Notes: generated from the sequence alone by a model not told the origin. A stretch of 64,000 nucleotides of DNA from Sulfurospirillum sp036802865 (GCF_036802865.1 NZ_DAIRVK010000002.1:620001-684000), one strand, 5' to 3'; numbered from the stretch's first letter, positions 53,235 through 63,094 are shown. Numbers and translations: made by a program.

Positions 53235-54563
53235 TCAAAATTCATCAAAAAGTGAATCGCTCCTCACCTCTTCTATTTTCAAAATATCTGATTTTTGGTA
53301 AAACTCCCCTACTTTGGGAGAGACTTGTACACAGCGTGTCAAATGTTCATAAAAACGCTGATAATGGTAATCGAGCAAAAGTTGATTGGGGTAGCGCGCA
53401 CGTGAAATGGCTACATAAAACTGGCTTTTTTCAAAAATAGTGTTAATGTTGCAAACCAAAGAGTCAATGCTCATCCCTTGGCTTTTATGAATCGTAATGG
53501 CATACGCCAATTTAAGTGGAAACTGTTCAATGGAAACAAGCGGTTTTTCTTTCACTTCACCTTCCATAACAACATTTTCATGCAACGTGTACTCTTGGCG
53601 CTCCACTTTAACCAGCTCACCTGCTTTTTCTACAATGACCTCATTTTCATCTATTGCTTTGATGACACCACGCTCACCGTTATAGTATTTCCCCCATTTA
53701 TTGGTGCAAAAAAGTACCTTTGCACCGACTTTCAACGTCAAGTCTACAGGAATGGGAAGAGCGTTTTTCCAGCCTTCTATCTTATTGACGTGTAAAGACT
53801 GCTCATGCACTTTTTCTTTGGCTTTGAGCACGATAGGTTCACTGTCTATTTGCGCCAACTTTTGAATGTTGAGCATCTCAGCTTCTTTGTTTCTGCCAAA
53901 CAAAACCGTTGGGTCATCATCCCAAACACCGACATTAGTGCGTAAGGCTTCAAGATATTCAACCGTCTCATTTTCAAGTATACCACGTCTGATTTTTCCT
54001 AAATGTGAAAAGAAAAGTGCGTCATGCGTACGCTTGGTAATGGTTAGCTCCACCACCACAGGCTCAAAAGCGTTCCATGAACTGCTCTCAAACGCATACT
54101 CAAAACCACCCCATAGGCTATTTTCCTTACCTTTTGAAACAGGAGGTAGCTGGAAAAAGTCGCCCACAAACAGCACACTTCCCTCAAAACCAGCATTGCG
54201 AAGACGGTAATAAATCATATCAAGCAAATCAGCCGACACCATGCTAATCTCATCAATGACCAAAAGATCGCATCTCGTAAGCACTTTTTTGATCTCCACA
54301 AGTCTTGCTTTAGAGTAACGATCATGACGTGTGAGCTCATCAAGATGATTGCAGATGCCAAAAGCAAAAAAACTGTGCAACGTTTGCCCACCGACATTGA
54401 CAGCACTCACACCTGTGCTTCCTAGTACGACGACTTGTTTACCTACTTTTCGAAGTTCCGTTACAAGTTCACCGACAAGATAGCTCTTCCCAACACCTGC
54501 ACCACCCGTGAGGAGAACATTGTCTTTTTTTAAAATGTCGATGATTTTTTGTGCTAAACTCAA
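53235..54563 (-). CDS. PIF1/RecD-like DNA helicase
   Basis: The 442-aa protein has VLLTGGAGVGKSYLVGELV (Walker A), VLGSTGVSAVNVGGQTLHSF (PIF1 motif Ia), LLVIDEISMVSADLLDMIYY, VGDFFQLPPV, AYAITIHKSQGMSIDSL and FYVAISRARYPNQLLLDY. PIF1 helicases unwind G-quadruplexes and stalled forks; bacterial forms are widespread. Divergent from the cell-wall hydrolase gene. Confidence 0.92.
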   Translation of the reverse strand: MSLAQKIIDILKKDNVLLTGGAGVGKSYLVGELVTELRKVGKQVVVLGSTGVSAVNVGGQTLHSFFAFGICNHLDELTRHDRYSKARLVEIKKVLTRCDLLVIDEISMVSADLLDMIYYRLRNAGFEGSVLFVGDFFQLPPVSKGKENSLWGGFEYAFESSSWNAFEPVVVELTITKRTHDALFFSHLGKIRRGILENETVEYLEALRTNVGVWDDDPTVLFGRNKEAEMLNIQKLAQIDSEPIVLKAKEKVHEQSLHVNKIEGWKNALPIPVDLTLKVGAKVLFCTNKWGKYYNGERGVIKAIDENEVIVEKAGELVKVERQEYTLHENVVMEGEVKEKPLVSIEQFPLKLAYAITIHKSQGMSIDSLVCNINTIFEKSQFYVAISRARYPNQLLLDYHYQRFYEHLTRCVQVSPKVGEFYQKSDILKIEEVRSDSLFDEF

Positions 54564-54619
54564 AAGGAATCCTAGATGTTTTTGGTATTATAGCATTAAC
54601 GATATTCAAGGTTTCAAAT

Positions 54620-56626
54620 ATGACAATACGAAATATTTTTCTTTTTACCTGTATACTTTTTTTCCTCATCGGTTGTGCCCCCAAAGAGCCAACAGTCGAA
54701 GCATTTGTCGCGCAAAAAACGGCTTCCAATGACATGCTTCTCTATCCCCAAAATGTAGATTTTTTAGCGCAAAACATTACGCCAAAAAACGTTGCACAAG
54801 AAGATTTTACCTACCGGTACTACTCACCATGGTTTAGAACGCATGTCAGCTCTAAAAAAGAAGATGCACTCTGGGCAAACAAATCGTATGGACTTAAAGG
54901 TCGTTATTATGGTGAAAATCTCCAGCTCATTTCCGATGCAGAGATCGATGCTATCATTCACAGCACCAATATAGAAGCGTATGGGAGTGTCAATACCCAT
55001 GCCATCATGATTCAAAATGCACAGATGCGAAACCTCCCTACCGAAAAGCCTTTTTTCAAAAAGACCACATTACCAGGCGAAGGTTATCCCTTTGATAACT
55101 TGCAAACTTCTCGTATTCACATCGCTGAGCCTTTGATTATTTCACATTACAGTAAAGATGGCGCTTGGGCGTTTGTTGAAAGCTCTTTTGCTTCAGGATG
55201 GCTGCCTGTGGAAACATTTGTGAGCGTGGACGCACAAGAACGTATAGCGCTTATTAAAGCCCAAAAAATTGCCATTATTAAAGACAATGTCCCGCTTTAT
55301 AATGCCAAACAACGTTTCATCACGTACGCTAAAGTAGGTGCTATTTTACCTATAGACAATGAAGATGAAAACTTTTTTCATGCATACATGTACACACGCG
55401 ATGGTGAATTTAACGCTCAAAAACTAGAGTTGCGTATTCCAAAGACCTTTGCACAAACAGTGCCCGTTGCCTTTGCACAAGAGAGTATTTCTAAAATTGG
55501 TGATGAACTCTTAGGCGAAAAGTACGGCTGGGGTGGCTACCTCGCCAATCGTGACTGTTCTGCGATGACACGCGATTTTTTCTCTCCCTTTGGCATATGG
55601 ATACCCAGAAACTCCGCCGCGCAAAAGAGCTTTGGCGAATATATTTCAATGAAAGATTTAACTCCCAAGGAGAAAGAAGCAATGATACTCAAACACGGCA
55701 TAGCCTTTTTAAGCCTCATTTACCTTAAAGGTCACATTATGCTTTATGCGGGTGAATTTGAAGGTAAACCTCTTGTTATGCATAACGTTTGGGGTGTACG
55801 AACGATGGAAGAAGGAAAAGAAGGTCGCAATATTATTGGCAAAGCCGTTGTTACAGATCTTTACGTTGGTGCAAATCAACCTAATGTCCCAGAAGCTGGG
55901 CTTCTTATCAACCGTGTTGAAGGCATAATGGTCAAACCAGCCAACACCAAAAGCAATAATTTCACACAAAAATACCCCAGTGTAAAGTCTGTCCATGACA
56001 ATACCGTTTTTTTTATGGATGGAAGTTCACTGCCATATGATGACAAAAAAGTAAAAAGTTTTGATGAAAAGCTTGAAAATGCAGATATAGAAGACATGTT
56101 CGCGCAAAACTACCCAGCTTTTGCACCCATCACTGATCCTGAACTCAACAGCGATCCAGGACGCTTTCGTAACGACACTTTTTTGAAAAAACTGTATGGC
56201 TCCAATAAAAGCGAAATCGAAAAAAATCTCACAACCATAAACTGGCTACCAAACCATGGTGGTAAAAAACTGCAATTTAACAAAAATGAAAATGCGGCAA
56301 GGCAGTTGCAAAAAGTCTCTGATGATTTGGATAAATTGCCCGAAGAGTTTATGAAATACCTTAAAAAAGTTGATGGAACCTACTACTTTCGTAAAATCGC
56401 CAAAACAGAGCGCCTAAGTGCCCACAGTTACGGCATCGCCATCGATCTCGACACCCACTACTCACGCTACTGGCAATGGGACAAAACGCACAATTTTCAC
56501 AATGAATTTCCTAAAGAGATCATCGATATTTTTGAAAAACACGGCTTTATTTGGGGTGGCAGGTGGTACCACTATGACACCATGCACTTTGAGTATAGAC
56601 CTGAATTGTTTGAGAGTGTAGACTAA
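54620..56626 (+). CDS. Lipoprotein fusing SH3-NlpC/P60 and M15-type peptidases
   Basis: From the ATG at 54620 the 668-aa product has a lipoprotein signal ending LIGCAPK. Next come an N-terminal NlpC/P60 stabilising region and SH3-like domains (about 60-290). The NlpC/P60 core has Cys in NRDCSAMTRDFF and His in KGHIMLYAG. The C-terminal third is an M15-type peptidase with SAHSYGIAIDLD and HYDTMHFEYRPE zinc residues. It should cut peptidoglycan stem peptides at two different bonds. The two catalytic domains in one chain are unusual; see findings. A longer in-frame start at 54551 lacks a signal. Confidence 0.88.
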   Translation: MTIRNIFLFTCILFFLIGCAPKEPTVEAFVAQKTASNDMLLYPQNVDFLAQNITPKNVAQEDFTYRYYSPWFRTHVSSKKEDALWANKSYGLKGRYYGENLQLISDAEIDAIIHSTNIEAYGSVNTHAIMIQNAQMRNLPTEKPFFKKTTLPGEGYPFDNLQTSRIHIAEPLIISHYSKDGAWAFVESSFASGWLPVETFVSVDAQERIALIKAQKIAIIKDNVPLYNAKQRFITYAKVGAILPIDNEDENFFHAYMYTRDGEFNAQKLELRIPKTFAQTVPVAFAQESISKIGDELLGEKYGWGGYLANRDCSAMTRDFFSPFGIWIPRNSAAQKSFGEYISMKDLTPKEKEAMILKHGIAFLSLIYLKGHIMLYAGEFEGKPLVMHNVWGVRTMEEGKEGRNIIGKAVVTDLYVGANQPNVPEAGLLINRVEGIMVKPANTKSNNFTQKYPSVKSVHDNTVFFMDGSSLPYDDKKVKSFDEKLENADIEDMFAQNYPAFAPITDPELNSDPGRFRNDTFLKKLYGSNKSEIEKNLTTINWLPNHGGKKLQFNKNENAARQLQKVSDDLDKLPEEFMKYLKKVDGTYYFRKIAKTERLSAHSYGIAIDLDTHYSRYWQWDKTHNFHNEFPKEIIDIFEKHGFIWGGRWYHYDTMHFEYRPELFESVD

Positions 56627-57334
56627 CTAGCTAAATTCAAATAATACTGGCATATGGTCACTTTTGGAAAGCCACTCTTCAGGCTTACCTACATTAACGT
56701 GTTGTAATTTTTCATGCCAATAAGAACCTGCAAAACAGTAGTCAATATGATAAGGTTTTTTTAAATTTTTCTGTAAAAACAATGTTGGCTGACCTTCATC
56801 GCCAAACGCTTCATTAAAATATAAATGATATAAACTCTTAATATTCTTTAAAATAAAGATTGCTAACAAATCCCCTAAATTAGACTTCTTCTTCCCTTTA
56901 TCCCATATTTTATTCCAATTAAAATCACCCATAATGATAGTTTTTTCATCGAGTAAACTATGATATTCTCTTAAAGCATATACTACTTGACCAATATATC
57001 GTTGTTCACGATTAATAGAATCATTCATCGCCCAAACTGCAAAAAGTGAGAATTGCTTTTCGTCATTTAAGAAGACATCAATAGGAACAACATAGCGATA
57101 TGCTTCATTATATAACGAGTTTATTTTCAATTCATAATTATTAAAAGCAAAAACAGCTAAACCTTTATTTTGGTTATCTCCAATCCATAAAGAAGAATTT
57201 GCTTGTTGACATTCAGGTATTTTCTCTAAAGTCTCACACTCTTGTAAAATGACAATATCCTGAAAAGAAGAAGTTATTATTTCAGACTTCTTTCTAAACG
57301 CCATGTTACAGTTCCATGTTAATATTGACTTCAT
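56627..57334 (-). CDS. DNase I-fold endonuclease/exonuclease/phosphatase protein
   Basis: From MKSILTWNCNMAF the 235-aa protein shows the family's catalytic pattern: WNCN, LQECETLE, IIMGDFNWNKIWD, SKSDHMPVLFEFS. Substrate unknown; could be DNA, RNA or a phosphodiester lipid. No signal peptide, so it is cytosolic. It lies 8 nt after the DUF1737 gene and is convergent with the cell-wall hydrolase gene. The ribosome site is weak. Confidence 0.85.
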   Translation of the reverse strand: MKSILTWNCNMAFRKKSEIITSSFQDIVILQECETLEKIPECQQANSSLWIGDNQNKGLAVFAFNNYELKINSLYNEAYRYVVPIDVFLNDEKQFSLFAVWAMNDSINREQRYIGQVVYALREYHSLLDEKTIIMGDFNWNKIWDKGKKKSNLGDLLAIFILKNIKSLYHLYFNEAFGDEGQPTLFLQKNLKKPYHIDYCFAGSYWHEKLQHVNVGKPEEWLSKSDHMPVLFEFS

Positions 57335-57342
57335 TTTAATAC

Positions 57343-57531
57343 TTACTTCGTAAATCCGCACGCCTTAACGTCTTTGTCATCCTCTTTAACAATCGCTTGT
57401 GCTGCGATCACAGTTTGACCGTTAAACGTTACTGCTGGGTTTCCGTGTAGTTTCCAGCCGTTATTTAAAAACTCTATGATTCTCGCACAAAAGGTTGAGT
57501 CATCGGGTCCTGTGATAAGTTTATATTGCAT
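57343..57531 (-). CDS. DUF1737 small protein
   Basis: A 62-aa protein, MQYKLITGPDDSTFCARIIE... with NNGWKLHGNPAVTFNG, the pattern of DUF1737/DUF4177-type small domains. Function unknown. GGAG precedes the ATG. It is in an accessory patch with a nuclease and a RhuM-Fic protein. Confidence 0.75.
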   Translation of the reverse strand: MQYKLITGPDDSTFCARIIEFLNNGWKLHGNPAVTFNGQTVIAAQAIVKEDDKDVKACGFTK

Positions 57532-57558
57532 ATTTACTCCTTAACTTTTCTATGTATT

Positions 57559-58551
57559 TTAGTCTGTTTCACTTAAAAGATTGACGATGAGTTTAACCAT
57601 CAGCTCTTTTTGATTTGGTTCGCTTGCTGCTACTAAAAGAGCAAGTGAGACCAACGCGTTATCGTTGATTTTTGGCTCACCGTTTGTCTTGTAAGCGATG
57701 CCATTTTTATGTAAAAAGAGGATGAAGAGAAACGAGCCTATGCGTTTATTACCATCTGAAAAGGCATGATCTTTAATGACATAGTAAAGTAAATTTGCCG
57801 CTTTTTCTTCGATGCTAGAAAGTAGATCGACTCCACCAAAAGTTTGATAGATATTGAGCAATGCACCTTTAAACTCTCCTGCTTTTTCATTGCCAAAAAG
57901 TTCTGTGGCATCACCTTTTGCCATCAGATCTTTTTTAAGCGCTTTTATCGCTTCTTTGGCTTCATCGTAGTCTAAAATAAACCGTTGATTGAGCGTACCT
58001 TGAAGTGCATGAAGAGCATCTGAGTCGTAACCTTGAAGCAGTGCCCATGTTTTGGCATAATTGTTGATGATGTCAAGCAAGCCTTTGGCTTCATTGCTAC
58101 TCAGCTCTTTTGTTTCGATGCTTTTTCGCACTAACTCCATCGTGGCGGTGAGTTCACCCAGACTTTGAACATTGATGCGTTGGTGGTTGAGGGCATAACC
58201 TTTGATGAGATACTCTTTAAGGATTTTACTCGCCCAAATACGAAACTGTGTTGCATTTTTAGAATTTACTCTGTATCCCACAGACAGTACGGCATCTAAA
58301 TTATAAAATGATGTTTCATATGTTTTCCCATCATTCGCAGTATATTCCAAAATGGAATGAACTGAATTTTTATCTAATTCTCCTGATTTAAAGATATTGC
58401 TTAAATGCTTTGAGATAGCTGGTTGTTTAGTACCAAACAGTTCAGCCATCTGGGATTGATTGAGCCAAAGAGTTTCATGCTCCAAAGTAACTTTTAAACT
58501 CACATGCCCTTTATCATCGATATATAAAACAACATTCTGAGTCTCTGGCAT
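57559..58551 (-). CDS. RhuM-Fic family protein
   Basis: From the ATG at 58551 the 330-aa protein has a RhuM N-terminal domain (TLWLNQSQMAELFGTKQPAI, then YNLDAVLSVGYRVNSKNATQ and FRIWASKILKEYLIKGYALN) and a C-terminal Fic/Doc domain with HAFSDGNKRIGSFLFILFL, the HxFxDGNKR catalytic motif. Fic domains transfer AMP or phosphate to proteins. The fusion is known from many genomes but its targets are not. No antitoxin-like inhibitory helix gene was seen next to it. Looks horizontally acquired. Confidence 0.88.
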   Translation of the reverse strand: MPETQNVVLYIDDKGHVSLKVTLEHETLWLNQSQMAELFGTKQPAISKHLSNIFKSGELDKNSVHSILEYTANDGKTYETSFYNLDAVLSVGYRVNSKNATQFRIWASKILKEYLIKGYALNHQRINVQSLGELTATMELVRKSIETKELSSNEAKGLLDIINNYAKTWALLQGYDSDALHALQGTLNQRFILDYDEAKEAIKALKKDLMAKGDATELFGNEKAGEFKGALLNIYQTFGGVDLLSSIEEKAANLLYYVIKDHAFSDGNKRIGSFLFILFLHKNGIAYKTNGEPKINDNALVSLALLVAASEPNQKELMVKLIVNLLSETD

Positions 58552-58733
58552 CGTTGCTATCCTCTTTTTTGATGTTTTATTATAGCCTTTTAATAAAAGA
58601 ACGATCCATTTCATTGCAAAATGAAATAAGAACTTTAGATATAAAAATGTCAAATTCCTAGATGTAGATCAAGGTTTTTTGGTTTTAAATGAGATAAAAT
58701 GACTCCCATATAAACACATATGAAAGGATAACC

Positions 58734-59294
58734 ATGACGTTTACCGCAAAAATAGATAAAACTGCCCTTAAAGGCATGTCCGTAAAACTAGAAGGCACTT
58801 TTCAAGAAGTGGGCAACAATGCTCCTATCGTGAAGGTTGTTACACCCGACTTACAAGAAAAAACCATTGGTGGAGAGAGCAATAAAGCTCAACTTATCAT
58901 CGCAGTGCCTTCTTTAGATACGCCTGTGTGTGACGCTGAAGCGAGACGCTTCAATCAAGCCGTTGCAAGTCACGATAATATCGACACTGTTATTGTCTCT
59001 ATGGATCTTCCATTCTCCGCTGCAAAATTTTGTAACGTTGCAGGAATCGAAAATCTTAGCGTCACCAGTGACTTCAGACACAAAGCGTTTGCACGTGCCT
59101 ATGGTATGCTCATTAGTGATGGCGCATTAGAAGGTTTATGTGCAAGAGCACTGTTTGTCATCAGTAAAGATGGCAAAATCGTTTACAAACAAGTTGTTCC
59201 TGAGATTACGGAGGAGCCAAATTATGACGAAGCGCTAAATGCCGCTATCGATGCAGCCAACAGGGGGGCTAGTTGTTGTGGTTTTTGTCAGTAG
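58734..59294 (+). CDS. tpx: Thiol peroxidase Tpx with Cys-rich tail
   Basis: The 186-aa protein is a Tpx: IIAVPSLDTPVCDAEARRFN with the peroxidatic Cys, FCNVAGIENLSVTSDFR with the resolving Cys, FVISKDGKIVYKQVV. It removes hydroperoxides with thioredoxin. It exceeds the usual 165-175 aa because of a tail reading NRGASCCGFCQ, which adds three cysteines. AAAGGA lies upstream of the ATG. Its 3' end overlaps the start of nnrS. Confidence 0.94.
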   Translation: MTFTAKIDKTALKGMSVKLEGTFQEVGNNAPIVKVVTPDLQEKTIGGESNKAQLIIAVPSLDTPVCDAEARRFNQAVASHDNIDTVIVSMDLPFSAAKFCNVAGIENLSVTSDFRHKAFARAYGMLISDGALEGLCARALFVISKDGKIVYKQVVPEITEEPNYDEALNAAIDAANRGASCCGFCQ

Positions 59295-60483
59295 TTTAAC
59301 CCCACCGCCACCGCCTAAGACGACGGCGATTCAGAACCTTCAAGCTCAGCCACACCGTATCTTTTTCTTTGCTGGTGTGGTGCAAGGCTTGCTCTTTGTT
59401 GCTCTTATTGGGCTAAATTATGCGGGTCTTATACACCTTAAAGCAAACGTGGGTCTCTACCACGCTTATGCCATGACATTTATCGTTTTTACACAGTTTT
59501 TTGCAGGATTTTTGTTGACGACGTTTCCTCGCTATTTGTCTCGTCCATCGGCATCTCAAAAAGAGTATATGCCGATTGCATGGCTTATTAATGGTGGTGG
59601 AGTACTTTTTGTACTACTCTCGTTTGTCTCAACAACAGTACTCATCGCGCCTATGCTTCTCATCTTGGCAGGGTATGTTAAACTTTGTTTGGTTTTGCTT
59701 GATTTTCAAACGAAAAGTACCGTAACAAACAAAGCAGACACGACATGGATGTTACGCTCTTTTGCCCTTGGTGCAGTAGGTCAAGTGCTTTTTATTTTTG
59801 ACTTGTTTATACCAAGCTATGCCTATGCTTTGGCTCTTGGCGTGAGTTTTTATCTCTATTTGTTTTTTATTGTTTTAACGGTTTCACAGAAAATGATGCC
59901 ATTTTTTGCGGCAAATACCATTGTTGGTTATACCATGAACAAAAGCAAGCATTTTTTACTCGTTGTCTTTGCTGCATTGGTGCTCAAAGTCGTCTTAGAA
60001 GCCCTAAATATCAATGCTTTTATAGCCGATGGAGCACTGTTTGGGATCATCACGTATGAGCTTTTAAAATGGCGTCTTCCTTTTAAAAAATCACCGCCTA
60101 TTTTATGGGTTCTTTTTCTCTCCATCTGGTGGGTTCCTGTAGGTTTTGGGCTTTTTGTTGTGCAAGATTTTTCAGCACTGCTAGGCGCGCCAATCTACTT
60201 GGAGAAGTCTCCTTTGCATGCTTTGGCATTGGGTTATTTTACAACAGTACTCATAGGCTTTGGGACAAGAGTCATATTAGGACATTCTGGAAGAACACCA
60301 AAAGCAGATGCTTATGCTGTAACGCTTTTTGGATTGATTCAAGCGATGGCACTGATTCGTATTATTGCAGGTATTTTTCCGCAATTTGGATACCTTCATG
60401 CGGTATTAACAGTAGCTGTTTTATGGATTATTATCTTTGGGTTATGGTCTAAGCGGTATATTCATATCTTGTTCGAGAAGTGA
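59278..60483 (+). CDS. nnrS: NnrS family membrane protein
   Basis: About 400 aa with twelve membrane segments. The NnrS pattern includes QPHRIFFFAGVVQGLLFVAL, HAYAMTFIVFTQFFAGFLLT, ISQKMMPFF-like VSQKMMPFFAANTI, HALALGYFTTVLIGFGTRVI and LGHSGRTP. NnrS proteins relieve nitric-oxide stress by keeping metabolites free of nitrosylation and bind heme and copper. The start is uncertain: GTG at 59278 has AGGGGGG nine bases upstream, and ATGs lie at 59239 and 59251 inside tpx. Confidence 0.9.
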   Translation: MVFVSSLTPPPPPKTTAIQNLQAQPHRIFFFAGVVQGLLFVALIGLNYAGLIHLKANVGLYHAYAMTFIVFTQFFAGFLLTTFPRYLSRPSASQKEYMPIAWLINGGGVLFVLLSFVSTTVLIAPMLLILAGYVKLCLVLLDFQTKSTVTNKADTTWMLRSFALGAVGQVLFIFDLFIPSYAYALALGVSFYLYLFFIVLTVSQKMMPFFAANTIVGYTMNKSKHFLLVVFAALVLKVVLEALNINAFIADGALFGIITYELLKWRLPFKKSPPILWVLFLSIWWVPVGFGLFVVQDFSALLGAPIYLEKSPLHALALGYFTTVLIGFGTRVILGHSGRTPKADAYAVTLFGLIQAMALIRIIAGIFPQFGYLHAVLTVAVLWIIIFGLWSKRYIHILFEK

Positions 60484-60491
60484 TGTCTTGG

Positions 60492-60514
60492 AAGAGCCCT
60501 ATTTTAGGGCTCTT
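60492..60514 (+). terminator. Hairpin terminator after nnrS
   Basis: AAGAGCCCTA (60492-60501), loop TTT, TAGGGCTCTT (60505-60514), then TACTTT. Confidence 0.85.
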
Positions 60515-60530
60515 TACTTTAAATTTAAAA

Positions 60531-60737
60531 TTATAAAGCGACTTCAAATCCCGCATCATCAATCGCTTTTTCAAACACACTCACATCAATCGGAGCATCA
60601 TACTCAATGACAGTTTGACCACTGGCTAGGTCAACATTGACGCTCTTGACGCCTTTGATTCCCTCTAAAACACCTTTGACGCTTTTAACGCATCCTCCAC
60701 AACTCATACCTTTAACCACCAATGTGATTGTTGCCAT
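60531..60737 (-). CDS. copZ: Copper chaperone CopZ
   Basis: A 68-aa heavy-metal-associated domain from the ATG at 60737: MATITLVVKGMSCGGCVKSV with the metal-binding CxxC. It hands Cu(I) to the CopA pump encoded 115 bp upstream. The gap 60738-60851 has several GC-rich inverted segments, including GCCTC/GAGGC just below the copA stop, perhaps ending copA transcripts. Confidence 0.93.
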   Translation of the reverse strand: MATITLVVKGMSCGGCVKSVKGVLEGIKGVKSVNVDLASGQTVIEYDAPIDVSVFEKAIDDAGFEVAL

Positions 60738-60851
60738 TGTTTTCCTTTTACTATAATTTTTATTTTTATAACGCCACTTAGGCAAAGCCCAAGAGGCTAC
60801 GTTAGCCACTAGGGCACTAAGGCTTGCCTCTTTCGAGGCAGAAATATAATT

Positions 60852-63014
60852 TTATTTCATTTTCCAACGTCGAAGGAGCAAAGAGTTACTGACCACAGAG
60901 ACAGAACTCATCGCCATTGCGCCACCTGCGACAATGGGGTTTAACATACCCAAAAATGCAAGTGGAATTGCTAGGGTATTATACACAAAAGCTAAAAAGA
61001 GGTTCTGCTTAATTTTTGACATCGTGGCACGTGAAAGTGCGATGGCATTGACCACAAAGAGCGGGTCATTTGCAATTAAAATCATATCGGCACTCTCTAC
61101 GGCAATGTCTGAGCCATTGGACATCGCAATGGCAACATCAGCAACCGCAAGAGCGGGTGCATCGTTGATGCCATCTCCCACCATACAAACAAACTTTCCT
61201 TCATCTTGAAGCTTACTAATCGCCATAGCTTTGCCATCAGGGAGTACATCTGCAAAAAAGTGTTCAATGCCAAGCTCGTGAGCCACCTTTTGAGCACAAC
61301 GCTCATTGTCACCGGTCAACATATAAACGGCAATGCCGTCATTTTGAAGCTTTACAATCGCTACTTTGGCACTCTCACGAATGGTATCTGCCAAAGCAAT
61401 ATAGCCAACGATAGCCTCTTTAGTTGCTAAGACTACAATACTATTGCCCTCTTCTAAAAATGTTTGAGCCCTGGTTGAGGGGTGCAGTGAGGTGAATTGA
61501 GCAATAAACGCAGGAGACCCAGCAAAATAAACAACACCATTGATCTCACCTGAAACGCCCAATCCTGAATAGTTCTGAAACGATTGTACATTAAGCGTGA
61601 TATTCTTGGGCGCAGAAGCCATAATAGCTTTGCCCAAAGGATGTTTAGACCCCTCTTCTAACGCCGAAACAAGGGCTAAAAACTGCCCTTTATCAAGATC
61701 ATTTTTTTCGATTAAAACATCAACCACTTGAGGATTAGCATAGGTCAATGTTCCTGTTTTGTCAAAGACAACAGCAGTAATCTTACCTACATTCTCGAGC
61801 ACTTCCGCATTTTTGATGAGAATGCCCTCGCTTGCCCCTCTTCCCACGCCTACCATAATCGCAGTGGGTGTTGCAAGACCAAGCGCGCACGGGCACGCAA
61901 TGACAAGAACAGAGACAGCGTTGATAATTGCTTCTTCAAAATTTCCTCCAATAAACCACCACGCACCAAAGGTAATCACCGCAATGCTCACAACAATCGG
62001 CACAAATATACCTGCAATCGTATCGGCAAGACGTTGAATAGGTGCTTTTGAGCCTTGGGCCTCTTCGATGAGACGAACAATAGACGCTAAAAAGGTGTCT
62101 GAACCTACTTTTAAAGCTTGACATTTGAGCATACCATCGCCATTTTTAGTCGCACCTACGATGTGGTCTCCTACAGATTTGAGTACGGGTAAACTTTCCC
62201 CTGTCATCATCGACTCATCGACCATGCTATTGCCCTCGACAACAAGACCATCCGTAGGAATACTCTCACCTGCTTTAACAATGAAAATATCATTGACATG
62301 TAAAGAGTCTATGCTCACTTCTTCGATAAGACCATGACGCTCTACAAAGGCTGTTTTAGGCTGTAAATGCAGAAGCTTAGCGATGGCAAAACCTGTCTTT
62401 GCTTTAGCCCTAACTTCCATAAGTTTACCTAAAAGAACTAACGTGATGACAGATGCAGATGCTTCAAAGTAAAGATGGAGGGGTAAGGTGAAGATCATGA
62501 CACAAAGACTTAAAAAGTACGCAGCACTTGTACCCAAGACAACAAGCACATCCATGTTAGCGCTACCACTTCTGAGGCTTTTATATGCCCCTATGTAAAA
62601 CTTTCTCCCACAGTAAAACTGGACAATAGTCGCTAAAAAAAGTTGTAATGTAGCAGCTAAATGAAGATGACTGCCCGCTAACATTGCTATCATTTCCACT
62701 AAAAAAGGAAGTGTTAAAAGGGCTGAAAGAATAAACTCTTTGAGAAGCTTTCGATACTCTTGTTCTTTATCTAAACTTTTTTGGTTTTGATCGACCTTGG
62801 CAGATTCGGTTGCGCCAAAACCTGTTTTTTCGATACTTTGTATGATTTCAGGAAGATTTATAAGAGGATTTGTTGATTCAATAAACGCTTTTTCAGTGGC
62901 TAAATTGACATTGGCTGTGACACCTTCAAGCTTTCCAAGTACACGCTCGATGCGTGAAGAACATGCAGCACATGTCATACCTTTGATGTCAAGCTCAAAA
63001 TGCTTTTCGGACAT
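60852..63014 (-). CDS. copA: Copper-exporting P1B-type ATPase CopA
   Basis: The 720-aa pump has one N-terminal metal domain (GMTCAACSSRIERVL), eight membrane helices, the CPC motif (VIACPCALGLATPTA), the TGES motif, the phosphorylation site FDKTGTLTYA, SKHPLGKAI and GDGINDAPALA. It exports Cu(I). Its start has a short upstream gap (80 bp) to the HD-GYP-like gene. Confidence 0.97.
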   Translation of the reverse strand: MSEKHFELDIKGMTCAACSSRIERVLGKLEGVTANVNLATEKAFIESTNPLINLPEIIQSIEKTGFGATESAKVDQNQKSLDKEQEYRKLLKEFILSALLTLPFLVEMIAMLAGSHLHLAATLQLFLATIVQFYCGRKFYIGAYKSLRSGSANMDVLVVLGTSAAYFLSLCVMIFTLPLHLYFEASASVITLVLLGKLMEVRAKAKTGFAIAKLLHLQPKTAFVERHGLIEEVSIDSLHVNDIFIVKAGESIPTDGLVVEGNSMVDESMMTGESLPVLKSVGDHIVGATKNGDGMLKCQALKVGSDTFLASIVRLIEEAQGSKAPIQRLADTIAGIFVPIVVSIAVITFGAWWFIGGNFEEAIINAVSVLVIACPCALGLATPTAIMVGVGRGASEGILIKNAEVLENVGKITAVVFDKTGTLTYANPQVVDVLIEKNDLDKGQFLALVSALEEGSKHPLGKAIMASAPKNITLNVQSFQNYSGLGVSGEINGVVYFAGSPAFIAQFTSLHPSTRAQTFLEEGNSIVVLATKEAIVGYIALADTIRESAKVAIVKLQNDGIAVYMLTGDNERCAQKVAHELGIEHFFADVLPDGKAMAISKLQDEGKFVCMVGDGINDAPALAVADVAIAMSNGSDIAVESADMILIANDPLFVVNAIALSRATMSKIKQNLFLAFVYNTLAIPLAFLGMLNPIVAGGAMAMSSVSVVSNSLLLRRWKMK

Positions 63015-63094
63015 TTTTTGTCTCCTACTTTTTGTGACATTCTAACGCTTCGTTACTTGTGTCAAGATGAAACAAAAAATGTAGGCGTAAAGTC

